A stretch of DNA of 64,000 bases, taken from the NCBI GenBank assembly GCA_026390795.1, contig JAPLFG010000005.1, forward strand, positions 1-64,000, read 5' to 3'. Of the stretch, positions 1 through 9,362 are shown piece after piece. The position numbers were made by a program, and so were the translations under genes. Positions within the stretch are counted from its first letter, which is position 1. Each line of letters opens with the position of its first letter. Under the pieces are notes generated by a model that saw nothing but the letters and a program-made list of their open reading frames with translations, made no database searches and was not told where the DNA came from. The stretch comes from Ignavibacteriales bacterium (GTDB lineage: Bacteria > Bacteroidota > Ignavibacteria > Ignavibacteriales > Melioribacteraceae).

Positions 1-715
<715 letters not shown>

Positions 716-753
716 TTAGGAAAGAATGGGGTTAATTCCAAAAAAGATATAAG

Positions 754-780
754 TAGAGACGTTTCGCCGAGTCGTCTCTA
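754..780. repeat. REP-like imperfect palindrome with GAGAC arms
   Basis: TAGAGACG (754-761) is the exact reverse complement of CGTCTCTA (773-780), with a short partly self-complementary centre. It sits in the 110-bp gap between atpD and the downstream end of the RAYT gene. The same GTAGAGAC head recurs inside the gene (1041-1068) and just upstream of it (1384-1424), so this is probably one member of the repeat family mobilised by that transposase. Confidence 0.75.
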
Positions 781-789
781 AATTATCAA

Positions 790-1347
790 TTACAAATCAA
801 AAATGTTTTCTGGTTTTCCTTTTTCCAATTCCCATTTTGATGGATTCTGGTCTATATAATTTCTAATGTTTAACAATTCTTTTTCACTGTGTATTATTCT
901 ATCGTAAAAACGGGGCTGCCATGTAAACGATTTGTATCCATTTTTATTTGCCAAACGTTTAACTGCCCCTTTGAATTGATTAATGATAACTGATAATGAA
1001 TTAGCAATTAGTTTTGAAAACACTCGTTCATTTTTTTGTTGTAGAGACTTGCCGCGGCAAGTCTCTACGATTTTCTCCCCTTCCAAAATGATTATTCCAT
1101 GTAAATGGTTTGGCATAATCACAAAATAATCCAGATCAACATTTTGCCTAATTGTTTTTGTTCTCAACCATTCTTCATGAACAATCAAACCTAACTCACT
1201 CAAAACCATTCTTTCATTTTCGATTTTACCAAAATATTCAACATGGTTCTTAGTATTGATTGTAACATAATACCACCATGGATTAGAATAATCCCATTCT
1301 TTTAATCTTACGGATTCAATTCGAAATGTATTCTTGAATTTAGTCAT
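790..1347 (-). CDS. REP-associated tyrosine transposase (RAYT, Y1/HUH family)
   Basis: This is a single-strand DNA transposase-like protein of the IS200/TnpA-REP family, about 185 aa. The HUH metal-binding motif is HLH at about residues 81-83, inside the family signature MPNHLHGIIIL. The catalytic tyrosine is probably Y148 in WQPRFYDRIIHSEKEL. I chose ATG at 1347 because a GGGGAG Shine-Dalgarno lies 3 bp upstream; an in-frame ATG eight codons earlier has no such site. The gene is flanked by GAGAC palindromes. A perfect 28-bp palindrome of the same type (1041-1068) lies inside the coding frame and encodes residues of about 94-102 in the variable linker between the HUH motif and the tyrosine helix. 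The frame stays open, so the protein may be functional. Confidence 0.9.
   Translation of the reverse strand: MTKFKNTFRIESVRLKEWDYSNPWWYYVTINTKNHVEYFGKIENERMVLSELGLIVHEEWLRTKTIRQNVDLDYFVIMPNHLHGIIILEGEKIVETCRGKSLQQKNERVFSKLIANSLSVIINQFKGAVKRLANKNGYKSFTWQPRFYDRIIHSEKELLNIRNYIDQNPSKWELEKGKPENIFDL
1041..1068. repeat. Perfect 28-bp palindrome inside the RAYT gene
   Basis: GTAGAGACTTGCCG is followed directly by its exact reverse complement CGGCAAGTCTCTAC, with no loop. It shares the GTAGAGAC head with the flanking repeats. It is read through in frame by the transposase as V-E-T-C-R-G-K-S-L, a segment outside the catalytic motifs. Confidence 0.9.
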
Positions 1348-1383
1348 AAGCTCCCCAAGCTTACAATTCAATCAAAGAGATAG

Positions 1384-1424
1384 AGACGAGGCATCCCGCA
1401 TTAGCGGGATAAGTTGCCTCGTCT
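1384..1424. repeat. Composite palindrome with GAGACG arms upstream of the RAYT gene
   Basis: Outer arms AGACGAGGCA (1384-1393) and TGCCTCGTCT (1415-1424) are perfect complements. Inside them a second hairpin, TCCCGC (1394-1399) with GCGGGA (1404-1409), is nested. It lies between korC and the transposase gene and resembles the repeat at 754-780. Confidence 0.85.
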
Positions 1425-1436
1425 TAACTGAATAAT

Positions 1437-1991
1437 TTAAACTGAGACTCCAACATTCTGAGCAAGTTCCTTCCCCTTTTCAATCGCCTGCTTGTTTAGA
1501 GGAATTAGATGATGATATCTTTCCGGAAGTACTTTTTTAATTCCTTCAATAATATTATCCATCTTGATTATCGGTTTCTTATAAAGGAACGCTCCAAGAA
1601 CTATCATGTTCATTACTTTTGAATTTTTCAATTTGGTGGCTTCGTTTGCCGCTTCGATTGGAATTATATCGATATCTTTTCTAGTCGGAGGATTCAAAAT
1701 TGTGCTCGCCTCGTAAATTAATAGTCCGCCCGGTTTAACTGCAGATTCAAATTTGTCCAATGACGGTTGATTAAGCGCAATTACCGTATCAAACTTTGTG
1801 AGTATTGGTGAACTGATTTTAGTATCACTTATAATCGCGATACAATTTGCGGTACCGCCGCGCATTTCAGGACCGTAAGACGGCATCCAGCTCACTTCTT
1901 TATTTTCCATTACTCCGCTGTAGCAGAGAATTTGTCCCATAGATAAAACACCTTGACCGCCAAATCCGGCAATTATCATTTCTTCTTGCAT
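1437..1991 (-). CDS. korC: 2-oxoacid:ferredoxin oxidoreductase, gamma subunit
   Basis: This is the gamma subunit of a four-subunit, CoA-dependent 2-oxoacid:ferredoxin oxidoreductase. It is 184 aa, normal for this family. The N-terminal glycine-rich motif GFGGQG is at residues 9-14, followed by the SYGPEMRGGTANC segment typical of the domain. It is the last gene of the kor operon and starts one base after the beta-subunit stop codon. The substrate could be 2-oxoglutarate or branched 2-oxoacids, since this group is annotated both as KOR and VOR; sequence reading alone cannot decide. Confidence 0.88.
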   Translation of the reverse strand: MQEEMIIAGFGGQGVLSMGQILCYSGVMENKEVSWMPSYGPEMRGGTANCIAIISDTKISSPILTKFDTVIALNQPSLDKFESAVKPGGLLIYEASTILNPPTRKDIDIIPIEAANEATKLKNSKVMNMIVLGAFLYKKPIIKMDNIIEGIKKVLPERYHHLIPLNKQAIEKGKELAQNVGVSV

Positions 1992-1992
1992 A

Positions 1993-2811
1993 TCATTTCT
2001 CCTTTCCTGGTATTTTTAAATCGCCGAGCGGATAGAACGGAAGCATATTTTCTTCCATCCATTTATTTGATTCAACAGGTGTCATCTTCCAATTTGAAGG
2101 ACAATTGGAAACTATCTCGACAAAGCTCAACCCTTTTTTTAGCTCTTGATATTTGAAGCCGTTCATGATTGCTTTTTTCGCTTTGCGTACATTAACAGGA
2201 TTGTTAACTGCACACCGTGTGGCATAATAAACACCTGGAAGTTGCGCTACTAAATCTGTAATCTTTAGAGGATTACCCATTATGGCAACATCGCGTCCGA
2301 ATGGTGTAGTTGTTGATTTCATTCCAACTAAAGTTGTGGGCGCCATTTGTCCGCCGGTCATTCCATAAATTCCGTTGTTGATGAAAACAATCAAAATATT
2401 TTCACCGCGGTTGCAAGTGTGGATTGTTTCTCCGGTTCCAATTGCAGCAAGGTCACCATCTCCTTGATAAGAGAAAACATATTTATCAGGTAGAACACGT
2501 TTAATTCCGGTGGCAGCAGCAGATGCCCGTCCATGCGGTGCTTCGGTCATATCGATGTTCATGTAGTTATACATGAATACAGAACATCCTACCGGTGCAA
2601 CACCTACTGTTTTATCCTGAATCCCGAGTTCGTCAATTACTTCTGCAATCAATCTATGAGCAACACCGTGCCCGCAGCCTGGACAGTAATGCATCGGTGT
2701 ATCCAGCAATGTCTCTGGTTTTTCAAAAACTAAATTTTCATTTACACAAATATTTTCTTCTGCAATTACTTCTGAGAAGTGTTGTTCTTCAGTCATTGTC
2801 TTTTCGTTCAT
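1993..2811 (-). CDS. korB: 2-oxoacid:ferredoxin oxidoreductase, beta (thiamine diphosphate) subunit
   Basis: This subunit binds thiamine diphosphate and starts oxidative decarboxylation of the 2-oxoacid. It is 272 aa. CPGCGHG is at residues 43-49. The cofactor motif runs from GDGD (117-120) to NN (145-146), followed by the GIYGMTGGQ signature. Its ATG overlaps the alpha-subunit stop by 4 bp (ATGA), so the two are probably translationally coupled. An N-terminal extension of about 35 residues precedes the conserved domain. Confidence 0.9.
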   Translation of the reverse strand: MNEKTMTEEQHFSEVIAEENICVNENLVFEKPETLLDTPMHYCPGCGHGVAHRLIAEVIDELGIQDKTVGVAPVGCSVFMYNYMNIDMTEAPHGRASAAATGIKRVLPDKYVFSYQGDGDLAAIGTGETIHTCNRGENILIVFINNGIYGMTGGQMAPTTLVGMKSTTTPFGRDVAIMGNPLKITDLVAQLPGVYYATRCAVNNPVNVRKAKKAIMNGFKYQELKKGLSFVEIVSNCPSNWKMTPVESNKWMEENMLPFYPLGDLKIPGKEK

Positions 2812-3878
2812 ACTATTTCTCCTACAAATTTTTCTTCCAGCTTTTGAAGAATTTCTTCCGGCGTTGGAACAACTCCTCCCATTCTACCTAGAAACTCGAC
2901 TGGGATTTTGCCATTCACCGAGAGACGAACATCTTCAACCATTTGCCCGGCGTTCATTTCAACAGTTAGCATTCCTTTTACTTTATCTGCAAGCTTCTTT
3001 AATTCATTAGATGGATACGGAAATAAAGTAATTGGTCTGAATACTCCAACTTTAATTCCTTTTTGGCGCGCAAGCTGAGCGGCTTTCTGACAGATTCGCG
3101 CAACTAAACCAAAAGCGACTAAAATTATTTCTGCATCGTCACATTCAAATTTATCGAACCGAATTTCTTGATTTTCAATCTCGCGATATTTTCTTTGAAG
3201 ATGAAGATTGATCTCTTCCATTTTATCAGGTTGTATATGAAGTGATGTAATAAAATTTCTTTCCCGTGTTTTCGGTTTTCCAACTGTTGCCCAATCGGGT
3301 TCTTCGGTCGTTCTTGGCAGCTGAGCAGGCAATTGGACTTTTTCCATCATCTGTCCAAGCGCACCGTCTGTAAGAATCATAACGGGATTACGCCACTTGA
3401 ATGCAAGATCAAAACCTAGTTTTACATGATCGACCATTTCTTGAACTGTTGAAGGAGCCAAAACAATTAATTTATAATCGCCGTGACCGCCTCCTTTAAC
3501 CGCTTGAAAATAATCTCCTTGCGATGGCTGAATTGTTCCAAGTCCCGGTCCGCCTCTAACAACATTTACTAAAAGGCATGGCAGTTCAGCGCATGCAATG
3601 TAAGAAATACCTTCCTGCATTAAACTTATTCCAGGAGATGACGAAGATGTCATCACTTTTTTTCCGGTGCCAGCGGCACCATAAATCATATTGATTGCAG
3701 CGACTTCACTTTCTGCTTGCAGAACAACCATGCCGGTTCTCTTTAAAGCATCTTGTGCCAAATACTCAAGTACTTCAGATTGTGGAGTAATTGGATATCC
3801 GAAATATGCATCACATCCAGCAAGAATTGAAGCTTCTGCAAGAGCTTCATTGCCTTTCATTAATTTTAGTTCTTTCAT
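2808..3878 (-). CDS. korA: 2-oxoacid:ferredoxin oxidoreductase, alpha subunit (VorB/KorA type)
   Basis: This is the alpha subunit, carrying the pyrimidine-binding and transketolase C-terminal-like domains (356 aa). It has the hallmark YPITP at about residues 28-32, the segment ASSSPGISLMQEG, and RGGPGLGTIQPSQGDY. The N-terminal segment MKGNEALAEA is typical of proteins named VorB (3-methyl-2-oxobutanoate:ferredoxin oxidoreductase), so branched-chain oxoacids are as likely as 2-oxoglutarate. It overlaps both the ferredoxin gene before it and the beta gene after it by 4 bp. Confidence 0.9.
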   Translation of the reverse strand: MKELKLMKGNEALAEASILAGCDAYFGYPITPQSEVLEYLAQDALKRTGMVVLQAESEVAAINMIYGAAGTGKKVMTSSSSPGISLMQEGISYIACAELPCLLVNVVRGGPGLGTIQPSQGDYFQAVKGGGHGDYKLIVLAPSTVQEMVDHVKLGFDLAFKWRNPVMILTDGALGQMMEKVQLPAQLPRTTEEPDWATVGKPKTRERNFITSLHIQPDKMEEINLHLQRKYREIENQEIRFDKFECDDAEIILVAFGLVARICQKAAQLARQKGIKVGVFRPITLFPYPSNELKKLADKVKGMLTVEMNAGQMVEDVRLSVNGKIPVEFLGRMGGVVPTPEEILQKLEEKFVGEIV

Positions 3879-4162
3879 GCGTTCACCGTCACTGTTAAAT
3901 CCCCAGTTACATTTGAAATTGTTGCTACCTGCTCTTTCTTCTTTTCAGTTTTACGGTAGACTTTTATAATGCCGTCCGGACAAACTAAAGCGCAATTAGT
4001 GCAGCCAGTACAGTTATCTTCTATCTTTACTATATAATGATAACCTTTAGAATTTATTTTGCGCGAGAGTTCGAGTGAGTCTTGAGGACATGCAACGGCA
4101 CATAATTCACAACCTTTACATTTTTCGATATCGATTAAGATATCTCCTTTTACTTTAGCCAT
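3875..4162 (-). CDS. korD: 2-oxoacid:ferredoxin oxidoreductase, delta (2x4Fe-4S ferredoxin) subunit
   Basis: This is a small ferredoxin subunit that passes electrons from the thiamine centre. With ATG at 4162 it is 95 aa. Two CxxCxxCxxxCP motifs have cysteines at residues 15/18/21/25 and 51/54/57/61, each ligating a 4Fe-4S cluster. I prefer this ATG to the in-frame GTG at 4171 because an AGAGG ribosome-binding sequence lies 8 bp upstream of the ATG. It is the first gene of the korDABC operon. Confidence 0.92.
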   Translation of the reverse strand: MAKVKGDILIDIEKCKGCELCAVACPQDSLELSRKINSKGYHYIVKIEDNCTGCTNCALVCPDGIIKVYRKTEKKKEQVATISNVTGDLTVTVNA

Positions 4163-4180
4163 CTTTTTCACCTCTTGTTT

Positions 4181-4218
4181 AAAAAATAAAAAGGTTACAG
4201 CTTATGGCAGTAACCTTT
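4181..4218 (-). promoter_or_regulatory. Hairpin followed by a U-rich run in the korDABC leader (possible attenuator)
   Basis: Read on the minus strand, AAAGGTTAC and GTAACCTTT form a 9-bp stem with an 11-base loop, followed at once by TTATTTTTT. It ends 18 bases before the korD start codon and only a few bases before the ribosome-binding sequence. The shape is that of a weak intrinsic terminator, so attenuation is possible, but the stem has only three G-C pairs. Confidence 0.4.
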
Positions 4219-4566
4219 CTTGATCAGTTTCTAATCTATTATTTATTTCGATTAATATTGTTTTCATTTAAAGCCGGTATCAAACAATAATTACTTGAAA
4301 CTAACGTGCCAAATAATTAATTCTTCATTTCAATTTTCAACCCGATTTGCCGCATTTAATCAATGTTTTCAACCGTATTTATCTTTAGCAGTCAGATTTC
4401 AGCAACATGCTTTATAATTTTTGAGAATGACCAATCCTTTCTGAGAAAATTAGTTATCTCATTTTTACAGTTCCAAAAATAAGGAAAATTTATAGAAGTT
4501 CAATGAAATGAAAAAATGTTTGGAATTGCTTTTCGAATGATTTTCAACACATTCGGGTGAAAATTT
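4219..4566. other. Intergenic region between korD and lipA, no gene seen
   Basis: This AT-rich stretch of about 350 bp lies upstream of korDABC. It presumably holds the kor promoter and the 3' end of the lipA transcript, but I see no convincing promoter, RNA gene or terminator in it. Confidence 0.5.
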
Positions 4567-5469
4567 TTAGACTAACTCAGCATGTTTATCCGCATGGTAT
4601 GAACTGCGCACCAGCGGTGATGATTCAACTGCTTTCAAACCGATTTGCAATCCGTAATCTTTATAGAATTTGAATTCATCGAGTGTTACAAAGCGATGAA
4701 CCGGCAAATGATTTTTTGTCGGCTGAAGGTATTGTCCGATCGTCATTATATCGCAACCGTGATTGTAAAGATCGTCTATAATTCCTATAACTTCTTCTTT
4801 GGTTTCTCCAATGCCGACCATTATTCCACTTTTAGTTCTTAACCCTTGATCTTTGAACCAGCGGATCAACGCAAGACTCCGTTCATATTTAGCTTGTGGT
4901 CGAACACCGTGATAAAGCCGCTGAACTGTTTCCAAATTGTGATTGAGTATATCGGGCGGATTTTGCAGAATAATTTTAAATGATTCTTCTTCACCTTTAA
5001 AATCGGGAATTAAAATTTCGATTGTTGTTTCCGGCATCTTCTGGCGGATGAGCCGGACTGTTTCAGAAAAGATTGATGAACCGCCATCTTTCAATTCATC
5101 ACGGTCAACCGATGTGATAACAACATGCTTGAGGTTCAATGCTTCAACAGATTCTGCAACTCTTCTCGGTTCGTCAAGATCAAGTTCATTCGGAATTCCA
5201 ACTTTGATATTGCAAAATCCGCAGCTTCGAGTGCATGTATCGCCAAGAATCATAAACGTTGCGGTTCTTCTATTCCAGCATTCGGCAAGATTAGGACATT
5301 TAGCTTCCTCACAAACCGTATTTAATTTTGATTTGCGCATCAGTTCATGGACTTCTTTATAATTCTGACCGCTCGGTAGACGGACTTTTAACCAATCCGG
5401 TCTTTTACCAAGTTCCGGTCTTTCCTTCTCAATTGTCTCTGCAAATTTTTTCTGGTGTTGATTAATCAA
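4567..5469 (-). CDS. lipA: Lipoyl synthase
   Basis: This radical-SAM enzyme inserts two sulfurs into the octanoyl group attached to E2 or H proteins. It is 300 aa. The auxiliary-cluster cysteines are C53, C58 and C64, the radical-SAM motif CTRSCGFC has cysteines at 79, 83 and 86, and the conserved RSSYHAD is at about 288-294 near the C-terminus. The start codon is TTG at 5469, supported by AAGGAG six bases upstream. It closes the lpdA-lipB-E1-E2-lipA gene block and would act directly on the E2 encoded next to it. Confidence 0.97.
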   Translation of the reverse strand: MINQHQKKFAETIEKERPELGKRPDWLKVRLPSGQNYKEVHELMRKSKLNTVCEEAKCPNLAECWNRRTATFMILGDTCTRSCGFCNIKVGIPNELDLDEPRRVAESVEALNLKHVVITSVDRDELKDGGSSIFSETVRLIRQKMPETTIEILIPDFKGEEESFKIILQNPPDILNHNLETVQRLYHGVRPQAKYERSLALIRWFKDQGLRTKSGIMVGIGETKEEVIGIIDDLYNHGCDIMTIGQYLQPTKNHLPVHRFVTLDEFKFYKDYGLQIGLKAVESSPLVRSSYHADKHAELV

Positions 5470-5505
5470 AACCTTCTCCTTATCACTTCACTAAAGTACA
5501 TTTTA

Positions 5506-5575
5506 TCATGCTCTTGATCATAATCCTAATCATGTTCTAAAATTGAAATGAGCATGAACAAGGTTAAGAGCATGA
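5506..5575. repeat. Inverted repeat in the E2-lipA intergenic gap
   Basis: TCATGCTCTT (5506-5515) is the exact complement of AAGAGCATGA (5566-5575). Between them lie further related CATG-containing words (CATGTTC, GCATGAAC), so the 113-bp gap can fold into a long, partly paired stem. There is no U-run that would make it a standard terminator. The role is unknown; an RNA-processing site or a decayed repeat are options. Confidence 0.5.
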
Positions 5576-5583
5576 TTGAGATT

Positions 5584-7188
5584 TTAAACTAAACTCGTAT
5601 CAAAATTTTCTAAAGTTTCTTTTATTGACTTCACAAATTTACCACCTAACATTCCGTCAACCAAACGGTGATCGTGACTAAGTGAAAGATACATCATTGG
5701 TTTTATCGCAATACTTTCCACTCCGTCGTTTTCCACAACTACCGGTTTTTTTGTAACCGCACCAACACCAAGAATACCAACTTCGGGTTGATTGATAATC
5801 GGCGTTCCGAATAATGAACCGAATACTCCATAATTTGTAATTGTGAACGTTCCGTCTGTTACATCATCGGCTGTTAATTTTTTTTTGCGCGCACGTGAAC
5901 CTAAATCTGCTACTGTTTTTGATAATCCGCGAAGATTTTTTTCATCGGCATTTTTAATATTAGGGACAATCAAACCGTTAGGTTCGACTGCAACTGCAAC
6001 TCCAAGATTGATATATTTTTTTATCACGATATTATTTCCGTCAATAGAAGCATTCATCATTGGAAATTCTTTCAGTGCTTTTATTATTGCAAAAGAAATG
6101 AACGACATATAAGTGAGTTTTATTCCTTCTTTTGCAGCGAATGTGTCTCTGTTCTTCTCAATAAAATTATGAATACGTGACATATCAACTTCTATAACTG
6201 CAGTAACATGAACGGAAGTGTCACGGCTTTTGATCATATGATTCATTATACGTTGACGGTTCACATCCATCGGAATTATTTCAGTACGTTTACCGTCTGC
6301 GGATTTCACCTCAATGGTTTTAGGAGCAGAGACAGTTTCCTCTTTTTTACCATGAAGTCTTGAAGATAAACCTGCGCTTTTCTTTCTGTTTTGAACATAT
6401 TTAAGTAAATCGTTTTTAGTTAACCGTCCGCCGGTACCTGTTCCAACTACGGTTTCCAATTCATCCATTGAAACACCTTCAACACGTGCTATTTTTAGAA
6501 CAAGTGGAGAATAAAATATACTTGAGTTGCCTTTATAGTTGGTAGATTGAACAGTTTGTAATTTTTTCTCTTCTTGAGCTTGACCAGAATTTTGCTCTTG
6601 ATCATCTTTACTTTTAACAACTCCACCGTTTACAGAAATTTTAGCTACTGCAACGCCTACCGGGACAATATCATTTTCAACAAAAAGAATTTCTGCAATT
6701 GTACCATCTACCGGCGATGGAACTTCGGTGTCAACTTTGTCCGTGCTTATTTCAAAAATAATTTCATCACGTTTTACATGATCACCAACTTTCTTGTGCC
6801 ACTTAAGAATAGTTCCTTCCATAACTGATTCGCCCATTTTAGGCATTGGAACATCAATCAAATCAAGTCTGTTCTGAATTGCAGAAGGATTTTCTTCTTC
6901 CTTTTTTTCTTCCTTCTTTCCTTCTTCCTTCATTTCATTATTAGACTCACCACTTGTTTCAAGAACCGCTACAACAGTTCCTACTTCAACAGTCTCCTGT
7001 TCAAAGACTTTCACATCAATCAAAACGCCGTCTTCTGGAGACGGGATTTCTGTATCAACCTTATCCGTACTTATCTCATAAATAATCTCGTCCTTCTTAA
7101 CCAGATCACCTTTTTTCTTGTGCCACTTGATCAGCGTTCCTTCACTAATGCTTTCGCCCATCTTAGGCATTACAATTTCAACTTTCAT
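5584..7188 (-). CDS. 2-oxoacid dehydrogenase E2 (dihydrolipoamide acyltransferase), two lipoyl domains
   Basis: This is the acyltransferase core of a pyruvate- or branched-chain-type dehydrogenase complex (534 aa). Lipoyl domain 1 spans about 1-78 with lysine K43 in DKVDTE, and lipoyl domain 2 about 112-188 with K151 in the same motif. The linkers are charged and Glu/Lys-rich. The peripheral subunit-binding domain is at about 226-265, and the catalytic domain runs from about 300 to the end with the active site H507-R-L-V-D511-G512. The DKVDTE motif is common in branched-chain or 2-oxoglutarate E2s. It follows the fused E1 gene after 69 bp. The substrate is not fixed by sequence. Confidence 0.92.
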   Translation of the reverse strand: MKVEIVMPKMGESISEGTLIKWHKKKGDLVKKDEIIYEISTDKVDTEIPSPEDGVLIDVKVFEQETVEVGTVVAVLETSGESNNEMKEEGKKEEKKEEENPSAIQNRLDLIDVPMPKMGESVMEGTILKWHKKVGDHVKRDEIIFEISTDKVDTEVPSPVDGTIAEILFVENDIVPVGVAVAKISVNGGVVKSKDDQEQNSGQAQEEKKLQTVQSTNYKGNSSIFYSPLVLKIARVEGVSMDELETVVGTGTGGRLTKNDLLKYVQNRKKSAGLSSRLHGKKEETVSAPKTIEVKSADGKRTEIIPMDVNRQRIMNHMIKSRDTSVHVTAVIEVDMSRIHNFIEKNRDTFAAKEGIKLTYMSFISFAIIKALKEFPMMNASIDGNNIVIKKYINLGVAVAVEPNGLIVPNIKNADEKNLRGLSKTVADLGSRARKKKLTADDVTDGTFTITNYGVFGSLFGTPIINQPEVGILGVGAVTKKPVVVENDGVESIAIKPMMYLSLSHDHRLVDGMLGGKFVKSIKETLENFDTSLV

Positions 7189-7257
7189 TTTTACTCCACA
7201 TTTTGTCAGAATAGATTCAATATCTGTTTTATTGCAGAAAATGATTCCTGTTGCGAA

Positions 7258-9348
7258 TTAATATTGCAACAAATCTTTTAATGATTGATAAATTTTTCCG
7301 CGTGTTGGAAGTATTTCATTCTCCAAATTTGGATGATAAGGAATTGGCGCATCCGCCGCACCGATTCTTCTTACCGGTCCATCTAGAAACTCAAAACAAT
7401 TTTCAGATATAAGCGATGCAATCTCAGCACCGAATCCGGAAGTTAAAGTATCTTCATGAATCACAACTGCCTTGCCGGTTTTCTTAACCGATTTATAAAT
7501 GGTTTCAATATCGAGCGGCGCGATTGTTCTAATATCAATAAGTTCTACAGAATAACCTTCATCTTCCAATTTTTTAACAGCGAAATTAGATTCATGCACC
7601 ATAGCACCGTAAGTTATAATTGAAAGATCGTTTCCTTCATGTGTAACACTTGCTTTCCCGAAAGGTAATAAATAATCCGAATCCGGTTCCGGTGAAGTTG
7701 CATAACTTTGTCGATACAATCCCTTGTGTTCTAAAAATAAAACGGGATCATTTATACGTAACGCAGTTTTCAATAATCCTTTAGCATCTGCCGCATTCGA
7801 CGGATACGCTATCAGAAGACCAGGCATGTGAGAGAAAAATCCTTCGATGTTTTGACTGTGATATAATCCGCCGTGAATATATCCGCCTACAGCAACACGT
7901 GTAACAACCGGCGCCTCAAACAAATTATTGGAACGGTAACGGTACATCACCATTTCATCTCGGAATTGCATGAATCCAGGCCAGATATAATCACCGAATT
8001 GAATTTCAACGCAAGGTTTCAATCCGCTAAGAGCCATGCCGATAGCGACCCCGGTAATACTTGCTTCCGCTAATGGTGAGTTAAATACTCTCTCATTTCC
8101 AAATTTAGTTGATAAACCTTTTGTTGCTGTAAAAACACCGCCTTTGCCGTCTGCAACATCTTCACCGAAAATATAAATTTTATCGTTACGTTCCATCTCT
8201 TCATGCAAGGCATGATTAACAGCATCAACCAGCACAACCGGTTTGCCTTCGTTGGTTATTTTTTCATATTCAAGCCGGTCCCGTATACCTGATTCATCTA
8301 GAACAAAATGTGTTGCTGATTCAGGCTTAGGATCTTCTTGCTTTAAAGCCCAATCAGCCGCTTCATTTACATGATTTGAAATTTCTTTTTTGATTTCATT
8401 GTATGCGGGAGTAGTTAATATTTCTTTATTCAATAAAACATTTGAGAAAAGTTCAATTGGATCTTTCTTCAAATCTTCTTTTAACGATTCATCCGGGCGA
8501 TATTTTTTCTGATCATCTGAGGATGAATGAGAAAGTAATCTTACAACGTGAGCTTCAACTAAAACTGGTCCCTTACCCTGACGAGCATATTTGAATGCAG
8601 ATTGAGCGACAACATTTACCTGAAGAAAATCAGTCCCGTCAACTTCAACTCTTAAAAGATTATCAAAACCTTTCATCATCTCGCTAACCAATGAATCTTT
8701 CCCAGCGGTTTGATATTTAACCGGAACCGAAATTGCCCACTTATTATTTTGAATAACAAAAACTACCGGCAATTTTTCTCTGCTTGCCCAATTGACTGCT
8801 TCGTGAAATTCACCTTGAGATGTTGTGCCTTCACCGCTGCTTACATAAACAACTCCGTTAATTCCTTTTTTCCGCAAAGCTAGTGCTGCACCGACTGCTT
8901 GTAAAAACTGTGTTCCCGTTGGACTGGATTGAGTAGGAACATTAAATTCTTTTGCCGACCAGTGACATGGCATTTGTCTTCCGCCGGTCATCGGATCGTT
9001 TTCTTTACCAAGAAATCCAAGAAAAAGATCTTCCGGTTTTGAACCAAGTGCCAGCATCAATCCCATATCACGGTAATAAGGGAAAGCCCAATCAATCCCC
9101 TTCTTCATTGCAAGTCCGAAAGCGATTTGTGTTGCCTCATGTCCCGCACCGGCAATATGGAAAAATGCTTTACCTTGTTTAAGCAAGTTCATTACCTTAT
9201 GATCTATTGTACGTGAGAGATTCATAAGACGGAGAACATTTATCAACTCGTCTTTATTCAATCCGCCGAATGAATCGATCTTACCGGTTGGTAGATTATT
9301 TTCTTTTTCATCTATAACAGCTTCATCATGCTTGCCGTTTTGTGCCAT
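7258..9348 (-). CDS. 2-oxoacid dehydrogenase E1, fused alpha and beta subunits
   Basis: This thiamine diphosphate-dependent decarboxylase feeds the adjacent E2. It is 696 aa, with alpha and beta joined in one chain. The alpha part (about 30-345) has the thiamine motif from GEG (172-174) to NN (201-202), and the phosphorylation-loop-like HSSSDDQKKYR. The beta part starts near 365 (GKPVVLVDAVNHALHEEM) and contains FGEDVADGKGGVF and SPLAEASITGVAIG. The family includes pyruvate and branched-chain 2-oxoisovalerate dehydrogenases. The fused layout is known in Bacteroidota relatives. It starts 14 bp after lipB. Confidence 0.92.
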   Translation of the reverse strand: MAQNGKHDEAVIDEKENNLPTGKIDSFGGLNKDELINVLRLMNLSRTIDHKVMNLLKQGKAFFHIAGAGHEATQIAFGLAMKKGIDWAFPYYRDMGLMLALGSKPEDLFLGFLGKENDPMTGGRQMPCHWSAKEFNVPTQSSPTGTQFLQAVGAALALRKKGINGVVYVSSGEGTTSQGEFHEAVNWASREKLPVVFVIQNNKWAISVPVKYQTAGKDSLVSEMMKGFDNLLRVEVDGTDFLQVNVVAQSAFKYARQGKGPVLVEAHVVRLLSHSSSDDQKKYRPDESLKEDLKKDPIELFSNVLLNKEILTTPAYNEIKKEISNHVNEAADWALKQEDPKPESATHFVLDESGIRDRLEYEKITNEGKPVVLVDAVNHALHEEMERNDKIYIFGEDVADGKGGVFTATKGLSTKFGNERVFNSPLAEASITGVAIGMALSGLKPCVEIQFGDYIWPGFMQFRDEMVMYRYRSNNLFEAPVVTRVAVGGYIHGGLYHSQNIEGFFSHMPGLLIAYPSNAADAKGLLKTALRINDPVLFLEHKGLYRQSYATSPEPDSDYLLPFGKASVTHEGNDLSIITYGAMVHESNFAVKKLEDEGYSVELIDIRTIAPLDIETIYKSVKKTGKAVVIHEDTLTSGFGAEIASLISENCFEFLDGPVRRIGAADAPIPYHPNLENEILPTRGKIYQSLKDLLQY

Positions 9349-9362
9349 CGGTGTTTCCTTTG

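Noticed and set aside
754-1424. CRISPR array suggested by repeated GAGAC words near the RAYT gene
   Set aside because: The copies are palindromes of different length and spacing, with no regular spacers and no cas genes.
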